This document shows, in pieces, positions 62,439 through 64,000 of a stretch of 64,000 nucleotides of DNA (position 1 is its first letter; the number at the start of each line of letters is the position of its first letter). The notes beneath the pieces were generated by a model. It had not been told where the DNA came from. It saw nothing but the letters and a program-made list of their open reading frames with translations, and ran no database searches. Source of the DNA: Latrodectus hesperus (Eukaryota > Arthropoda > Arachnida > Araneae > Theridiidae); NCBI GenBank assembly GCA_037975125.1, contig CM075862.1, forward strand, positions 10,209,944-10,273,943, in the 5' to 3' direction. The position numbers were made by a program, and so were the translations under genes.

Positions 62439-62790
62439 CTAGTTCCAGTTGCTCGGGTCACCCACTTTACTAATAAAGTCCGATAACCCTTTAATGGAGT
62501 CTAGGTGTAACTCTCTAGTATCGATGATGCCTAAAGAGGTTAATCTAGGGAGAGCAAGAGCCTCGCATTCGTAAATGATATGCTCTGCCGTTTCCTCTTG
62601 CATATGACATTTCCAGCAGATAAGGTCTTGCTGAAACAGTCCCATCTGGTCAGAAAGTCAGTCATGCTAGGAATAGCTTCCCGACTTTCACCAGAAGAAG
62701 ATGGTTTAGAGGCAATTTCTACCTCAAGTGAAGGATTCATTGCTGCCCCTTTACAAGATTGCCTCTGAGTTCCCTTGTCTTTTTCAGCAA
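62439..62790 (-). pseudogene. non-LTR retrotransposon ORF2 C terminus (minus)
   Basis: The minus-strand frame 62645-62439 reads GLFQQDLICWKCHMQEETAE, then HIIYECEALALPRLTSLG, and ends KVGDPSNWN with a stop. The C-X2-C-X8-H-X4-C zinc knuckle followed by a short tail is the usual end of Jockey/I-type LINE proteins. The sequence just upstream (to about 62790) is in another frame, with FLTRWDCF being a shifted reading of the same region. The rest of the LINE is missing. Its sequence differs from the two other LINE fragments here, so it is a third family. Confidence 0.75.
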
Positions 62791-62879
62791 GGTCTACTTT
62801 AGAGGCTTCAACTGCAAATGCAGAAAGGTTTGTTACTTCTTGTGTCTTTTCAGCCAAAAGGTAACAAAAGCTCAGGTAA

Positions 62880-63135
62880 TATAAGTCCACCCAGCATTGC
62901 CTGAGTTACTGGGCAAGGCAAATTACTCTAGAAGTTCGCCAAGCAACTAGAGGCTCTGTTAAGACACCAAAACCGCGGTGCCAATTAGCCCTAGGCACAG
63001 ATCGCATAACACCAGGGTTTACGGGAGCTGGTTCGCGGCCTCTGATTCTATATTCAAGGCTATCCACCACCTGCCGACGCGCCTGGTGGCTGTGCTCAAG
63101 CCCCAGGAAGTTACACGCACCCCCTGGTTCCAGGT
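62880..63135. other. GC-richer patch of unknown kind beside the LINE fragment
   Basis: A block with many CpG and GC words (aaaccgcggtgcc, ctgccgacgcgcctggtg) ends sharply at about 63135. On the minus strand it would lie upstream of the LINE C terminus and may be a piece of the same LINE joined by an internal deletion. No protein motif, tRNA box or inverted end was recognised. Confidence 0.35.
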
Positions 63136-63238
63136 TGTTTTTGTTTTAAAATAACAAAATGAATTTCTGTGCTTAGCTTACATTATAAGATGGAGGTTTT
63201 TGCAAGAGATAAATAAGAAATAAAATATTTTCCACTGG

Positions 63239-63930
<692 letters not shown>

Positions 63931-64000
63931 TTGTTGCTGTTACTTATGACACTTGGACAAGCCAAGCTTGTTATGCCTTGGCAATGCAAATTTAAGTCAA
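63931..64000 (-). mobile_element. SINE tail T3, cut by the window end
   Basis: ttgttgctgttacttatgac and gacaagccaagcttgttatg match the 3' end of tail T3 in minus orientation (compare 42603-42670). The head lies beyond the window, so its family (A, C or D) is unknown. Confidence 0.85.

Overview
The window looks like AT-rich, gene-poor nuclear DNA of an arthropod, most likely a spider or another chelicerate. This rests on the type of mobile elements seen: Tc1-like DD34E and mariner D,D34D transposases of the kind common in spider genomes, RNase H-bearing non-LTR retrotransposon fragments, and many tRNA-headed SINEs. No species can be named from the sequence alone. No host protein-coding gene, rRNA or genuine tRNA gene was recognised. 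Every recognisable coding stretch is a decayed fragment of a transposon or retrotransposon.

Layout. 1-18000 is mostly unannotatable AT-rich sequence. It holds a fold-back element (1296-1839), a LINE RNase H fragment (4692-5262), SINE copies near 7.4, 8.9 and 9.6 kb and an LTR-like patch at 12.2-12.7 kb. 18-23 kb holds a short CpG-bearing islet (18.0-18.3 kb), a SINE with clean target-site duplications, a broken Tc1-like element (20295-21880) and a roughly 650-bp (TA)n array. 23-27 kb is empty AT-rich sequence. 27-45 kb is a SINE-dense region with about a dozen copies in both orientations, several of them mosaics of modules from different families. 44.7-45.4 kb is a non-autonomous mariner-like element with very long inverted repeats. 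49.6-52.0 kb is a chain (TA)n / mariner / (TA)n / deleted transposon / (TA)n. 53.6-54.8 kb is a second LINE fragment and another (TA)n array. 57.3-59.6 kb is a Tc1-like element inserted at the centre of a palindrome, with a very recent 531-bp duplication beside it. 61.5-64 kb holds more SINEs, a third LINE fragment, a GC-richer patch and a last (TA)n array.

How the parts relate. SINEs are built from interchangeable modules. I call the tRNA-like heads A, B, C and E, a fifth 5' region D, the body/tails T1 and T2, and a shared roughly 110-nt 3' tail T3. Most tails end in CAA-type repeats. Eight insertions have exact or near-exact 10-14 bp target-site duplications and a ninth has a weaker 9-bp one, as expected for mobilisation by a LINE. 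The DNA transposons all insert at TA, and three of the five TA-type elements abut (TA)n arrays. Those arrays recur about a dozen times and make up roughly 3% of the window. All family names used here are local labels, not database names.
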